From positions 48,800,177 through 48,864,176 of the forward strand of contig NC_079147.1 in NCBI RefSeq assembly GCF_945859685.1: a stretch of 64,000 nucleotides of DNA, given 5' to 3'. The translations under genes and the position numbers were made by a program. Below the pieces are notes generated by a model, which saw only the letters and a program-made list of their open reading frames with translations, ran no database searches and was not told where the DNA came from. Positions within the stretch are counted from its first letter, which is position 1; the number at the start of each line of letters is the position of its first letter. Below, in pieces: positions 35,315-46,000 of the stretch. This DNA comes from Eupeodes corollae. Lineage: Eukaryota > Arthropoda > Insecta > Diptera > Syrphidae.

Positions 35315-37410
35315 AAAAAAAAAGCGCATTTTCAAGAATTTAACCTAGTGTTGAGTGTCAGTGCGAACCAATAAATTTTACATCGGTAAAACCTCAAAAC
35401 AAAAGTGGTATAACAGTTTCGTAGACAAGTGGATAAAAATATAAAAAAATAATATTCTCATACAAAGTGGCGCTTAAATTTATTAAAAAAAAAAAGTAAA
35501 CCTGTGAAAAGTTTTTGCAAATAAAGAAAAGAAACCGAATATTCAAGAATAAAAGCATTTGCATTATATAATCTGATTAAGTACATAAGATAATCGGGTG
35601 AGATCTTTCTATTTTTTATATCGCATGTTTTCTATATACTACCAATCATACAGCAGCTTTCGGCCGCACTTGCATGATACAACATTTAGGCATATTTCAC
35701 AAAAACCATATTTGATATTATTCATTATAAGATTTTATACATTACACAATTAAATTTGCATACGCACGTTACGTAAACTTTAAAAAAAAAGCTTTTTCGA
35801 AAATAAATTAGAAAAACAAAAAAAAAAAGGAAATTGGGTTTCGTCGGTTGGTCGGTATTTGTGTGTTAATGAACCTGTCCGAAAATTTATCTCAGCTTAC
35901 TGTCAAACAGTTGCAGAAGTTATTGAAAGATCAGGGCTTGTCTTACAGATACAACGTTAAGACAGATTTAATTGAAAGAATTTTGAAGTTTCCCCAATTG
36001 TTTAAGACAGTAGAGACTAGTAAAATTGACGAAATTGAGTTAGTCGAGAGTGAAGCAGAAGAAGAAAATAGTAAACAGAAAGAAGAAGAAGAAAGTAGTC
36101 AGGTAGGTTTAATTTCGAAAGATAAGAAAAAGCTCTCGTCATCGAAAATGAATGAAGGAGCAGATAACAAACCTGTTCAAAATAACATTCAATTAAAAGA
36201 CGTTGAGGAATCTCTCGAGAAGTTCACAGGCGAAACGGGTAAACGAATTGAGGAATGGTTGGCAGATTTTGAACAAATATCGGAAGTGTGTAGGTGGAAT
36301 GAGGTTCAAAAATTTTTGTACGCAAGGAGGTTGCTGTCTGGTGCTGCTAAGCTGGCTGTCGAAAAAAAAAGCGCATTTTCAAGAATTTAACCTAGTGTTG
36401 AGTGTCAGTGCGAACCAATAAATTTTACATCGGTAAAACCTCAAAACAAAAGTGGTATAACAGTTTCGTAGACAAGTGGATAAAAATATAAAAAAATAAT
36501 ATTCTCATACAAAGTGGCGCTTAAATTTATTAAAAAAAAAAAGTAAACCTGTGAAAAGTTTTTGCAAATAAAGAAAAGAAACCGAATATTCAAGAATAAA
36601 AGCATTTGCATTATATAATCTGATTAAGTACATAAGATAATCGGGTGAGATCTTTCTATTTTTTATATCGCATGTTTTCTATATACTACCAATCATACAG
36701 CAGCTTTCGGCCGCACTTGCATGATACAACATTTAGGCATATTTCACAAAAACCATATTTGATATTATTCATTATAAGATTTTATACATTACACAATTAA
36801 ATTTGCATACGCACGTTACGTAAACTTTAAAAAAAAAGCTTTTTCGAAAATAAATTAGAAAAACAAAAAAAAAAAGGAAATTGGGTTTCGTCGGTTGGTC
36901 GGTATTTGTGTGTTAATGAACCTGTCCGAAAATTTATCTCAGCTTACTGTCAAACAGTTGCAGAAGTTATTGAAAGATCAGGGCTTGTCTTACAGATACA
37001 ACGTTAAGACAGATTTAATTGAAAGAATTTTGAAGTTTCCCCAATTGTTTAAGACAGTAGAGACTAGTAAAATTGACGAAATTGAGTTAGTCGAGAGTGA
37101 AGCAGAAGAAGAAAATAGTAAACAGAAAGAAGAAGAAGAAAGTAGTCAGGTAGGTTTAATTTCGAAAGATAAGAAAAAGCTCTCGTCATCGAAAATGAAT
37201 GAAGGAGCAGATAACAAACCTGTTCAAAATAACATTCAATTAAAAGACGTTGAGGAATCTCTCGAGAAGTTCACAGGCGAAACGGGTAAACGAATTGAGG
37301 AATGGTTGGCAGATTTTGAACAAATATCGGAAGTGTGTAGGTGGAATGAGGTTCAAAAATTTTTGTACGCAAGGAGGTTGCTGTCTGGTGCTGCTAAGCT
37401 GGCTGTCGAA
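35315..37410 (+). repeat. 1,047-bp tandem duplication inside the gypsy element
   Basis: The segment from the A-run at 35314-35323 to 'CTGGCTGTCGAA' at 36352-36363 is repeated with an exact offset of 1,047 bp (36362-37410). Long A-runs inside keep the same length in both copies (for example 11 A's before the gag start). The junction at 36361-36370 joins GTCGAA to the A-run through shared A's, a short microhomology. The near-perfect identity indicates a recent origin, most simply by template slippage during reverse transcription. Confidence 0.9.
35869..36390 (+). CDS. Truncated duplicate Gag N-terminus
   Basis: The ATG at 35869 opens a 173-aa frame identical to the start of the full Gag at 36916 up to 'LLSGAAKLAVE'. 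It then reads into the duplicated 5' UTR ('KKSAFSRI') and stops at TAA 36388. It has the SAP-like segment (residues ~8-41), the acidic lysine/glutamate linker and the first third of the capsid-like domain, but no zinc knuckles. It is the first long ORF on the LTR transcript. Whether it is translated, or interferes with downstream Gag translation, is unknown. Confidence 0.75.
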   Translation: MNLSENLSQLTVKQLQKLLKDQGLSYRYNVKTDLIERILKFPQLFKTVETSKIDEIELVESEAEEENSKQKEEEESSQVGLISKDKKKLSSSKMNEGADNKPVQNNIQLKDVEESLEKFTGETGKRIEEWLADFEQISEVCRWNEVQKFLYARRLLSGAAKLAVEKKSAFSRI

Positions 37411-40089
37411 GCGGAGTCTGGTGTTGTTAGTTGGGCAAAATTTAAAGAAGTTCTTCAAACCGAGTTTGCAACAGAAGAGGTTGTTAACGTTCATCGTATA
37501 TTAGAAAATACTAAAAAAATGTCAAGTGAGTCCCTGTTAGAGTATTTGTATAGGATGAAAAAACTATCGTTGCGGGGAAACGTTGAAGTACAACACCTTA
37601 TAGGTTATGTCGTTGCTGGTATACCTGACGATACGATTAATAAAGCAGTGTTGTACCAATCGAAGAATTTCAAAGAGCTTAAAGAGAATTTTAAAGCATA
37701 TGAAAGGCTCAAATCAGACCAGGCTAAAGAGAAGAAAAGATCAACAGTAGAACATAATACAGTAGTGAAAAGTAAAGAGCAGTCCAAGGATAGGCATGGT
37801 TCGAAACGTTGTGGTAATTGTGGCTCCTTGTCACATTTAGCTGGACAGTGCCCAAGTAAATCCAAAGGAGCGCGTTGCTTTAAATGTAGTGAGTTTGGAC
37901 ACATATCTCCTAATTGTCCATCAACTTCGAAGAATCAAGGTGGTGCAGGTGGCCCGAAGGACAATAAGCTACAGGTTAACTTAGTGAAGGTTTGCGATTT
38001 AACTATGCAGGTTGAAGTAAAAGGGAAGAAGTTTACTGCACATCTAGATACTGGAAGCGACATAACGATAATGAATAAATCTGTGAGTGATGAAATTGGA
38101 GTAGACAGTTATGATGGCCCTGGTATAAGAGTATCTAATTTTGGCAACGACGAGAAGAGAGCGATGGGGTATACGAAACTTGAAGCGGTTATCGAATCGG
38201 AAGTGTACGAGTTGAACTTTCATATAGTACCTGATTGTTTTATGAGAGAAAGTATACTAGTTGGAAAGGATATCTTAGATATCGCTGCTATTTTTATAGA
38301 CAAGGGAAGAATTATAACCTATAAGTTAGAGCCTGATAACGAGAAGATATTTCTTGCACGTGTAAATTTGGTACATCGTTCAGGGAAAGATGAGATTAAC
38401 GAAAATTTAAAGGGTGTGAAAAATTATGAAGATAGAAAAATGCTTACCGAAATTATAGATGCGTATAGTCCAATGAAACCAATCGAATCGAGTGTAAAGT
38501 TGCGGATTATTTTAGCAGATGACATACCTGTTTATGAAAAACCCAGGCGTTTAGCTCCAAAAGAGAGAGATTTTGTGAACCAGCAAATTGAAACATGGTT
38601 AAAAGAAGGGATAATTAGAAAGAGTAGCTCTTGTTATGCAAGTCCGGTAGTTTTAGCTCACAAAAAAGATGGAAGCTATCGATTATGCATTGACTTCAGG
38701 AAAATTAACTCAAAGGCTATACGAGATCGATTTCCTTTATCAAACGTCGAGGACATTTTGGAGGGTCTCTTCGATGCCAATGTTTTCATTACCCTGGATC
38801 TCAGCAATGGGTTTTTCCATGTTGATATAGAAGAGTCTTCGACCAAATTCACAGCGTTTGTTACGCAAGATGGCCAGTGGGAATTTTTGAAGGCACCGTT
38901 TGGGTTCTGCAACTCCCCTGCTGCTTTTCAAAGGCTAATCGACTCGATTTTCAGAGAAGCCATACGTGAAGGGTTATTACGAATCTATGTTGATGACATA
39001 ATTATTTCGGGAAAGGACGCCAAGGAGTGCATAGAGAAGTTTGTGAAGGTCTTAAATATTTGTAAAGAAAATGGTCTTATGATCAATTGGAAGAAGTGCA
39101 AATTTTTGCAAAAGAATGTAGTGTTTTTAGGGCACATTGTGGAAAATGGAGCGATAAAACCTTCAGAAGAAAAAGTTATTGCTGTTAAAAACTTCCCAAA
39201 ACCTAAAACGGTGCAACACGTTATGAGTTTTTTAGGGTTGACAGGATTTTTTCGGAAGTTTGTAGAGGGATACTCCATCATTGCAAAGCCACTGTCAGAC
39301 CTAACCAAAAAAGGAGAGAAATTCGTGTGGGGTGAAAACCAAGAAATGGCTTTCAAGCAGCTAAAAGAACGACTATGTAAAGAACCGATTTTAAAGCTTT
39401 TCAATCCGTCGCTACCTACTCAGTTGCATACGGACGCGAGCAAGGAAGGATTTGGTGCCGTTCTGTTACAGAAGCATGATGATGGTCATTATCACCCAGT
39501 TTTCTTTCTCAGTTATAAAACTAATAAAACGCAAAGGGGTTATCATAGTTACGATTTAGAAGTATTGGCTATTATTAAAGCTTTAAAGAGGTTAAGAGTT
39601 TACTTGCTAGGGCTGGATTTTGAAATCTACACGGATTGTAAGGCGTTCAAACTCACAATGGAGAAAAAGACTCTCAATAGTAAGGTAGCTAACTGGGCAA
39701 TGCAGATTGAGGAGTTCCAGTGCCAGGTTCATCATCGATCAGGAAGTGCTATGCGTCATGTTGACGCGTTAAGTAGGTTTCCGGCTGTATTGAAAGTTGA
39801 GGATGGAATGTTTCAAGCGGTACAAAAAGCACAAGCAACTGATGATTTTTGTGCGGTCACTAAAAAATTGTTGGAGAGTCAGCCATACCAAGATTTTGAA
39901 GTACGTAACGAGGTGCTTTATAAGTTTGCAGATGGTCTTCGTTTGTTAGTAGTTCCAAAAAGCCTACGAAAGCAAATTATAACAAGCGTTCATGAAAAGG
40001 GGCATGTTGGTGTGCAAAGAGTTGAAGCCATTATTCGTCAAGACTACTTTGTCCCTAATCTAAGAAAACACGTTGAAGGTGTAGTCTAG
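36916..40089 (+). CDS. Ty3/gypsy Gag-Pro-Pol polyprotein up to an in-frame TAG
   Basis: The frame is open upstream of the ATG at 36916, but no earlier ATG exists in it. The 1,057-aa product starts with a SAP-like helix pair (~8-41: 'LTVKQLQKLLKDQGL', 'KTDLIERIL') and an acidic linker (~50-80). A capsid-like region (~110-265) and two CCHC knuckles follow (299-312 'CGNCGSLSHLAGQC'; 321-334 'CFKCSEFGHISPNC'). The protease has 'HLDTGSD' (D378). The RT (~540-720) has 'YVDD' at 691-694, and RNase H has 'HTDAS' at about 838-842. It ends in the integrase HHCC finger after its two histidines (H1025, H1029). Gag and Pol share one frame with no frameshift between them. The TAG at 40087-40089 stops it; the same frame continues to 41061. 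Confidence 0.92.
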   Translation: MNLSENLSQLTVKQLQKLLKDQGLSYRYNVKTDLIERILKFPQLFKTVETSKIDEIELVESEAEEENSKQKEEEESSQVGLISKDKKKLSSSKMNEGADNKPVQNNIQLKDVEESLEKFTGETGKRIEEWLADFEQISEVCRWNEVQKFLYARRLLSGAAKLAVEAESGVVSWAKFKEVLQTEFATEEVVNVHRILENTKKMSSESLLEYLYRMKKLSLRGNVEVQHLIGYVVAGIPDDTINKAVLYQSKNFKELKENFKAYERLKSDQAKEKKRSTVEHNTVVKSKEQSKDRHGSKRCGNCGSLSHLAGQCPSKSKGARCFKCSEFGHISPNCPSTSKNQGGAGGPKDNKLQVNLVKVCDLTMQVEVKGKKFTAHLDTGSDITIMNKSVSDEIGVDSYDGPGIRVSNFGNDEKRAMGYTKLEAVIESEVYELNFHIVPDCFMRESILVGKDILDIAAIFIDKGRIITYKLEPDNEKIFLARVNLVHRSGKDEINENLKGVKNYEDRKMLTEIIDAYSPMKPIESSVKLRIILADDIPVYEKPRRLAPKERDFVNQQIETWLKEGIIRKSSSCYASPVVLAHKKDGSYRLCIDFRKINSKAIRDRFPLSNVEDILEGLFDANVFITLDLSNGFFHVDIEESSTKFTAFVTQDGQWEFLKAPFGFCNSPAAFQRLIDSIFREAIREGLLRIYVDDIIISGKDAKECIEKFVKVLNICKENGLMINWKKCKFLQKNVVFLGHIVENGAIKPSEEKVIAVKNFPKPKTVQHVMSFLGLTGFFRKFVEGYSIIAKPLSDLTKKGEKFVWGENQEMAFKQLKERLCKEPILKLFNPSLPTQLHTDASKEGFGAVLLQKHDDGHYHPVFFLSYKTNKTQRGYHSYDLEVLAIIKALKRLRVYLLGLDFEIYTDCKAFKLTMEKKTLNSKVANWAMQIEEFQCQVHHRSGSAMRHVDALSRFPAVLKVEDGMFQAVQKAQATDDFCAVTKKLLESQPYQDFEVRNEVLYKFADGLRLLVVPKSLRKQIITSVHEKGHVGVQRVEAIIRQDYFVPNLRKHVEGVV

Positions 40090-41061
40090 AATTGCATTGC
40101 ATGCATTCTGGTTTCAAAAAAGCAAGGAAAATTGGAAGGTCTGCTAAACCCAATTGCGAAACCGGATGTACCACTACACACATATCATTTGGATCACCTT
40201 GGACCACTACCATCTACAGCTAAGTCATATAAGTATCTGTTAATCATTGTTGATGCTTTTTCCAAATTCACCTGGATCTATCCGGTAAAAGCTTGTAATA
40301 CGGAAGATGTTATCAAAAAGATGGAGCTACAGAGTGAAACGTTTGGTTTTCCACGGCGAGTTATCACGGATAAGGGGGCAGCATTCTCTTCGAATGACTT
40401 CAAGAACTACTGTGAAAAGAAGAACATTACCCATCATATGGTAACAACTGGAGTACCTAGAGGAAATGGCCAGGTCGAGCGTCTAAACAAAATCATTATT
40501 GAAGTACTTGCGAAGCTAAGTTTAGAGGACCCGATGAAATGGTACAAGTTTGTAAGTCGTGTTCAAGGTGCCATTAACTCTACCATATCCAGAAGCACTC
40601 AGAGAACGCCGTTTGAGTTACTGTTTGGTGTTCCAATGTTTTTGCCAGAAGACTTAGAACTTAAAAGTCTTTTCGAAGCAGAAATTCTCACGCAGTTTGA
40701 AGAAGGAAGAAAAGAAATCCGAGAGCTTGCTAAAAGTCAAATCAGCAAGGTTCAAGAAGAGTCTAAGAAAGGCTATGACAAGAAGAGAAAAGAAGCAGTA
40801 AAATATAAACTCGGAGACATGGTGGCTATCTTACGCACTCAGTTTGGTACGGGCTTGAAGTTATATCCAAAGTATCTTGGTCCATATGAAGTAACCAAAG
40901 TGAAACGAAACGATCGATACGAGGTTAAAAAGGTTGGAAAACACGAAGGTCCAAATCTTACATCAACAGCAGTCGACTACATGAAGCTATGGCGAATCTA
41001 TGATGACAGCGGTGATGAATCGTCTGAGACAGACGAAATCCAGGATGACCGTGTGGAATAG
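40090..41061 (+). CDS. Integrase remainder, in frame after the TAG
   Basis: The frame continues directly after the stop with the two cysteines of the zinc finger ('NCIACI'). The DDE core has its first aspartate near 'THYLDHLG'-type sequence (read 'YHLDHLGPLPS'). The second is in 'VITDKGAAF' and the glutamate in 'GNGQVERLNK'. The C-terminal module has 'LGPYEVTKV' (GPY/F type). It has no ATG of its own at a sensible place, so it should be made only by read-through or not at all. The final TAG (41059-41061) lies within the first 10 bp of the 3' LTR. Confidence 0.88.
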   Translation, partial: NCIACILVSKKQGKLEGLLNPIAKPDVPLHTYHLDHLGPLPSTAKSYKYLLIIVDAFSKFTWIYPVKACNTEDVIKKMELQSETFGFPRRVITDKGAAFSSNDFKNYCEKKNITHHMVTTGVPRGNGQVERLNKIIIEVLAKLSLEDPMKWYKFVSRVQGAINSTISRSTQRTPFELLFGVPMFLPEDLELKSLFEAEILTQFEEGRKEIRELAKSQISKVQEESKKGYDKKRKEAVKYKLGDMVAILRTQFGTGLKLYPKYLGPYEVTKVKRNDRYEVKKVGKHEGPNLTSTAVDYMKLWRIYDDSGDESSETDEIQDDRVE

Positions 41062-41444
41062 TACATTTTGCTAAACATTATAAAGTAAAGCCAAAAAGTG
41101 TATACTTTTAAAAGCATTCAATCAATTATATAATAATGAACAGTTCATAAAAGCTTTTTTAAAAACCTATGTAAAAAATATAGTTAAATGAATAAGCAAT
41201 CGTAAAGTAATCGTCAAGGAGTTAAGTTTAAAAAGCGTAAAGTGTAAAGTAATTAAAGTCAAAGTCAAGTTAATCAGTTAATTTTTCCTAATTATAATTT
41301 TTATTGTTTATTTTTATTGATTAAATTTATCTACCTAATTAAAATTGAATTAATATTTTTATACAAATTAAATGAAGTATTTTATTTAAGAACGGACGGA
41401 CGGAAAAGAAAATCTTAAAAAAAAAAAAAAAAAAAAAAACTACA
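41052..41444 (+). repeat. 3' LTR
   Basis: It is 393 bp, the same as the 5' LTR apart from 23 rather than 22 A's before CTACA. The pol stop codon overlaps its first 10 bp. The bases just upstream (ATCCAGGATGACCG) are not a purine tract. Confidence 0.92.
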
Positions 41445-41448
41445 TAAA
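41445..41448. repeat. TAAA target-site duplication, right
   Basis: It matches the TAAA at 34789-34792 and fixes the right end of the gypsy insertion. Confidence 0.75.
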
Positions 41449-41534
41449 TATAATTAATATTTAATAAATTACCTTTTTTTTGTAACGTGGTTAAATAGTC
41501 TTGAAATTATTATTCAAAATCGAAAACAGCTTTA

Positions 41535-41800
41535 TTGCAAAAGACAATTGCTGGACTCGTTATTTTTCGTCGTGGCGATATCAACTCGCCACCAAGATCA
41601 TACGATTTGACACCGCTGTACTTTTTGATTTGTGAGGCTACGCGAAATACCGTGTTTATGGCTAAACTTTTACCTCTTGAGCTCTTGAAAACCAACATTC
41701 GTCAAGTTTTGTCTGAGATACCGCCCAATATGTGTCAAAAAGTGGCGAAAAAACCTCAAAAGAATCGATGCTTGCAACAATTCTCGTAGTTGCCATTTAA
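41535..41800 (+). pseudogene. Tc1/mariner-type transposase C-terminal fragment
   Basis: The plus ORF reads 'RRGDINSPPRSYDLTPLYFL', the last-D segment of a DDE domain, then 'NIRQVLSEIPPNMCQKV', the family's C-terminal tail. The segment corresponds to 'STRSYDLTPLWGFLKSQVYA' in the copy at 49.9-50.1 kb. The rest of the transposase is absent and no terminal repeats are seen. Confidence 0.7.
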
Positions 41801-42568
41801 ATGATGATACAAAAATGAAAAAAAGGTTTCATATGTGTTTTTCTTTTACTTTTGAAACTGCAAAATGGATAATCCTGTATGTTTAATTATGGTTACATTT
41901 TTCAATGTCGGAAAAATCATAAATTTCAAATTTTAGGCAAAGGACTTCACTTGGTTAGGTGTAGGTTAGTCAGAATTTAAATACTGAGTTATTGTTGACC
42001 CATACTCCATAGCATTCGTCCCTGTTAAAATCCGAAGGTGCCGAAAATGATCAAGCTAAATTATTATATGCAAGTGTTTATTTAAAAATCAAATTAAAGC
42101 CTTTATAAGTCAAATGTACTGCAAATATAATATTTATTTTTATAATTGTCAATCTATGAAAGTGTAGCTGAAATTTTATGATAAATCTACAAAGTATGGC
42201 TAAAAATATGAAACATGTATTTTTGAAACATTAATCCAAAGACTAACAATAAACAACAAAAATGGTATCAAATAAAGATTTGTAATTGAATAATATACAC
42301 GCTGCGCCATGAATAAATTTACATTTTTACGACGCACAATTACACTTAATTTAGGTGATGGTCATAAAATATTGTTACATTTTATATCTTTTACGAAGAA
42401 ACCAAAACACAACAGTCACCATTTTGTCGTCGTCGGCGATATCGTTGGAATATTTATGAAGAAAATTTAATGCACTACCACATCAGCATAATAATTATAT
42501 TTACGTCAAAAATGGTACCCATGCTCTTCGTAGACGCACAAAGACGCCTCCCTCCTTCAAAAATGATT
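41801..42568. other. Downstream flank of the glucosylceramidase gene
   Basis: No coding sequence was recognised. The minus-strand 3' UTR and polyadenylation site of the gene ending at 42569 should lie here; the exact site cannot be told from the sequence. Confidence 0.4.
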
Positions 42569-43060
42569 CTAATTATATTCAATCGTATGCAATGATTTTG
42601 GCGGAATTGTGATCTCAACATCTCCGCGGACACTATCGGCCAGATTAACGATGGCTTCTTCTTGGGCACTGAAATTAAAGTTAAAACAATGAAATTTTAG
42701 CATAAATAAACAAGATCAAGATGCTCTGAAGAAAGCGATCGGACGACTTGCTGACGGCCTTTAACTAGGCGACAGCATAATATGATTAATTATTAATTTT
42801 CAAGTCAGCCCTTAAAGATGGCAACGCGTCGCGTCGTGCTCATAAATTATAAAGGCTCTTCGCTTAAAAATTATACCCTTGATTTATATTTTACCTATTG
42901 GAGAGGATTAAAGCAATTCTTCCATCAGGACGTTCAAACGAAGCGCAATCAAGGTCCTTATTTGAATGTTTAGCATCTATCCTTATCGATCCTTCGGGAA
43001 GGAACTTCGAGAAATGACCGATGGCATAGAAGATTGGTTGTTTGTATATCTCCTGACCGC
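42569..43060 (-). CDS. Gba: Glucosylceramidase last two exons
   Basis: Exon 43060-42895 (acceptor aattttcag, donor AATAG|GTAAAA) carries 'YKQPIFYAIGHFSKFLPEGS' and 'CASFERPDGRIALILSN'. Exon 42668-42569 (acceptor tttaatttcag) finishes with 'GDVEITIPPKSLHTIEYN' and TAG. This is the C-terminal beta-sandwich that closes the GH30 fold. Confidence 0.92.
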
Positions 43061-46000
43061 CTGAAAATTTAAACAAATAAACAAAGCTATTTGTTAAAAT
43101 GTGTGTTATATTAATAGTTCATTACTGAGTAAAACCAAATACCTAGTAGGTGTAATATAACCATCAAATAGAAAATGAAAACTCTATATTCCTGCTAACT
43201 ATGCATTACATCTTCCCATTTATGTCTCTTGTGAGTTTAAATCCCAAATAATTCAAAATTGCGCTGGATTGATAAAAAACATGATATTTATAGGCAAAAT
43301 CTGAATAAACATTCGATCGATCTTTCGATATCGTTTGAGAATACAATCGATGAATCAACTAAGTCTATTATTACAACCATAAGAGAGTCAAGTGTCACCT
43401 ACACAGTAAACAGAGGCATTTTTTACAAGTGCAGCTGGTATTATGATGCTTGTAGAAAAAGCAGAGAAATATCTTTTAAATGGTTTTAACTCTTTAGGCA
43501 AACTAACAACTCAGCCTTGAAATATCTTTATCTGCAGGCGAATAATACTTATAAAAACCTATGCCTCTATAAAAAACAACAATATGTGCAAAAAATAGCT
43601 CTTAATATAAAACAATGCAGAGATGCTAAATAATTCTGGAAAAATGTACGAATTTTAGGTAACCGAAACAGATCGAATGTTTTTCCAATGAGTATCGACA
43701 TGATGGGCTCATATTTCGAAAAACTTACAAACGTAGATCCTAACTAATCCTGCATATGTTTTGCGATACCTTTTAGTTGCATTGAAGAACTAGACACTCC
43801 GTGCTCAATGCCAGAACAACTGTTGCCTCAGAAAAATGAAAAACAATAAGGCTTTGGGTTTAGATAGCATCCCAGCCGAATTTTTGTATTGTTCTTACTG
43901 AACTGAGTGTTCATCAACGAAGAAATACCATAGAATTCAAAAAGAGTCATCCATTTTAGCGATCTATAAAAAAGGAAATCCTAATCTCTCCGAAAACTAG
44001 AGAGGTATCTCTGTTCACAATACCTTACGAAAACTGTTTTCTCAGATACTATATCATAGACTTGTACCTTGGGTGGAAACAAACAACAAAATAAATAGTT
44101 TTCAGGCTGGGTTTCGAGCTAACCTCTCTACAGTTGATCAAATTTTTACTCTAACTAATGTCGCTAAACGTTTTTTGGATACGAAAATAGTTTCTATGCT
44201 TTTTTGTAGATTTTAAAGCTGCCTTTGATATACTATAAACAGAAAACTATTAGTTTTTGAACTAGCAGGTGTTGGATTATCAACACAATTTTTGAGAATA
44301 TATGAGAAACTTTTTTCAAATACAAGTAGTTTCTAATGGTAGAATCTTTTCGCGCAAATTTAAATTTAAGACAGAAGTGGGTGTCCCGCAAGGTTGCATT
44401 TTGAGTCCTTTGCTCTTCTCACTTTTTATTAACGACATTGGAGACAGTGTTTCATGGGGTGTATATTATGGTGATTTCCTTATTAAGGTGCTTTTATATG
44501 CGGATGACTTTGTCATTCTTACTGATAATCCGGTAACTCTACAACTGCAAATTAAAAATCTTAACCAGTATTGTAACTCTTGGAATCTTCAAATAAATAC
44601 TTCAAAGTCGAGAATTATGGTTTTAAGATCTCATAATAATAATGTCAGAAATTACCGTTCTTGAAACCTAAATGGTGAAAGAATAGAGGTAGTTAAAAAT
44701 TTAAATACTTAGGTTTTACAATAACACAAAGTTTAAACATAGGACCTCATATAAAAGATAAAACGTCAGTTGCGAAATCAGCCATTAACTGCATTTGGTC
44801 AAGTTTTTTTGAACGAATGTATACTCGTAGTACCGATGGTAAAATTCAAAGTATTTGATGCAACAATCAAAAGTTCACGTTATGCTAATAAAATGTATGG
44901 TTACGAAGTAAGTGAAGACTTTGAAGTTATCCCGAGATATTTCTTTAAAAGTGTATTTAAGGTCCTTTTAAACACACCTAACTATACAATATAAGTATGT
45001 CGAATCTGAACTACCTCCAATTTTCTTAAAAAACCTGAATGCAAACGCAGACTATATTGTCAAAGTTTTAAAGAGGTGTGGTAATAATCTTCAAAGAAAA
45101 ATACTCATGATTGCACTTCAGAGTTGTTACACGCCGTTCAAAGATTGGTAAGTACTGCCTGCTAAAATAATACGATATTGAATTTAGCCTTGAATAACTT
45201 TGGTTCATGGAAGTATGATTTCTATGACTGCATCTCAGCAATTGACGAAAAATATCAAAATTCTCTGAACCGTGCTAAAGAGTCCATGTCAAGAACGATA
45301 TGCAGCAAACTGATTCACTGTTTGGCGGAATCTAATTATTTTCGAAAAGAATTCACAGTTAACGAGATGAGTTTAATATTTATGATCCAGGGTTGATATA
45401 AATCATAATAATTATAATCTGTGCAACCTTAATCAATGTTCAAATGGTAGACATGTGCATTCAAGAGGACACAAGCGTCCACAGGTTTTTTTCAAAACCC
45501 ACCTCTGTCTATCAACTCCTACTCTCACCTCCCCGCGGTGAACATCGGGTGGCTAGTACCTCAACTGGAGATTGGGTTCTAACCCCAGTGGAAAGTTGTT
45601 GGGGGCAGCAAACGAAAGAGGGGGGGAGAGGTGTTTCCACTAAGGCACCTCTCCTTATCCAGGCGGCTACGGACGAATTCTCGAGATGGAATCAACGGTG
45701 GCGTCTACAGTTCCAATAAGGTTGAACTACTTAGTGAACACCTTATAGGGCTTCTTCGACATATTCGGAGCCCAGGCCTGTATGGAGCGGTTTATCCAAC
45801 TCCCCTTCCTTGGAGTTATACTAAGGATCTGGCCACGTAAAAAATACCTTTAGTTTCGAAGCACCAACAAGCCTCGGATACGGACGGATTCACTGTTGAC
45901 AACCCACGCAAACGAAATAAGGACAATGAACTTTAGATATGAAAGTGGAATGTTAGGTCCCTTAACAGACCACGTGCAGCCGAACAATTAGTGGAAGCCC

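Larger units (their letters stand above)
34793..41444 (+). mobile_element. Ty3/gypsy LTR retrotransposon, young, near-complete
   Basis: The 6.65-kb element has two near-identical LTRs (392 and 393 bp), TG...CA ends and TAAA duplications. It has a tRNA-Leu-type primer site and one long gag-pol frame. Domain order is gag, two zinc knuckles, protease, RT, RNase H, integrase, which is Ty3/gypsy order; no env-like ORF follows. Two lesions are visible: a 1,047-bp tandem duplication of 5' UTR plus gag start (35315-37410), and an in-frame TAG in the integrase zinc finger (40087-40089). No purine tract precedes the 3' LTR. LTR similarity implies recent insertion, so mobilisation in trans, or damage after insertion, has to explain the broken frame. 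Confidence 0.93.

Noticed and set aside
36895..36915. Gag start at TTG 36895, seven codons upstream of the ATG
   Set aside because: Eukaryotic initiation at TTG is not expected and an ATG follows at 36916 in the same frame; the same holds for 35848 versus 35869.
41061..41444. An env-like third ORF in the gypsy element
   Set aside because: The pol frame ends inside the 3' LTR, leaving no room for another ORF.
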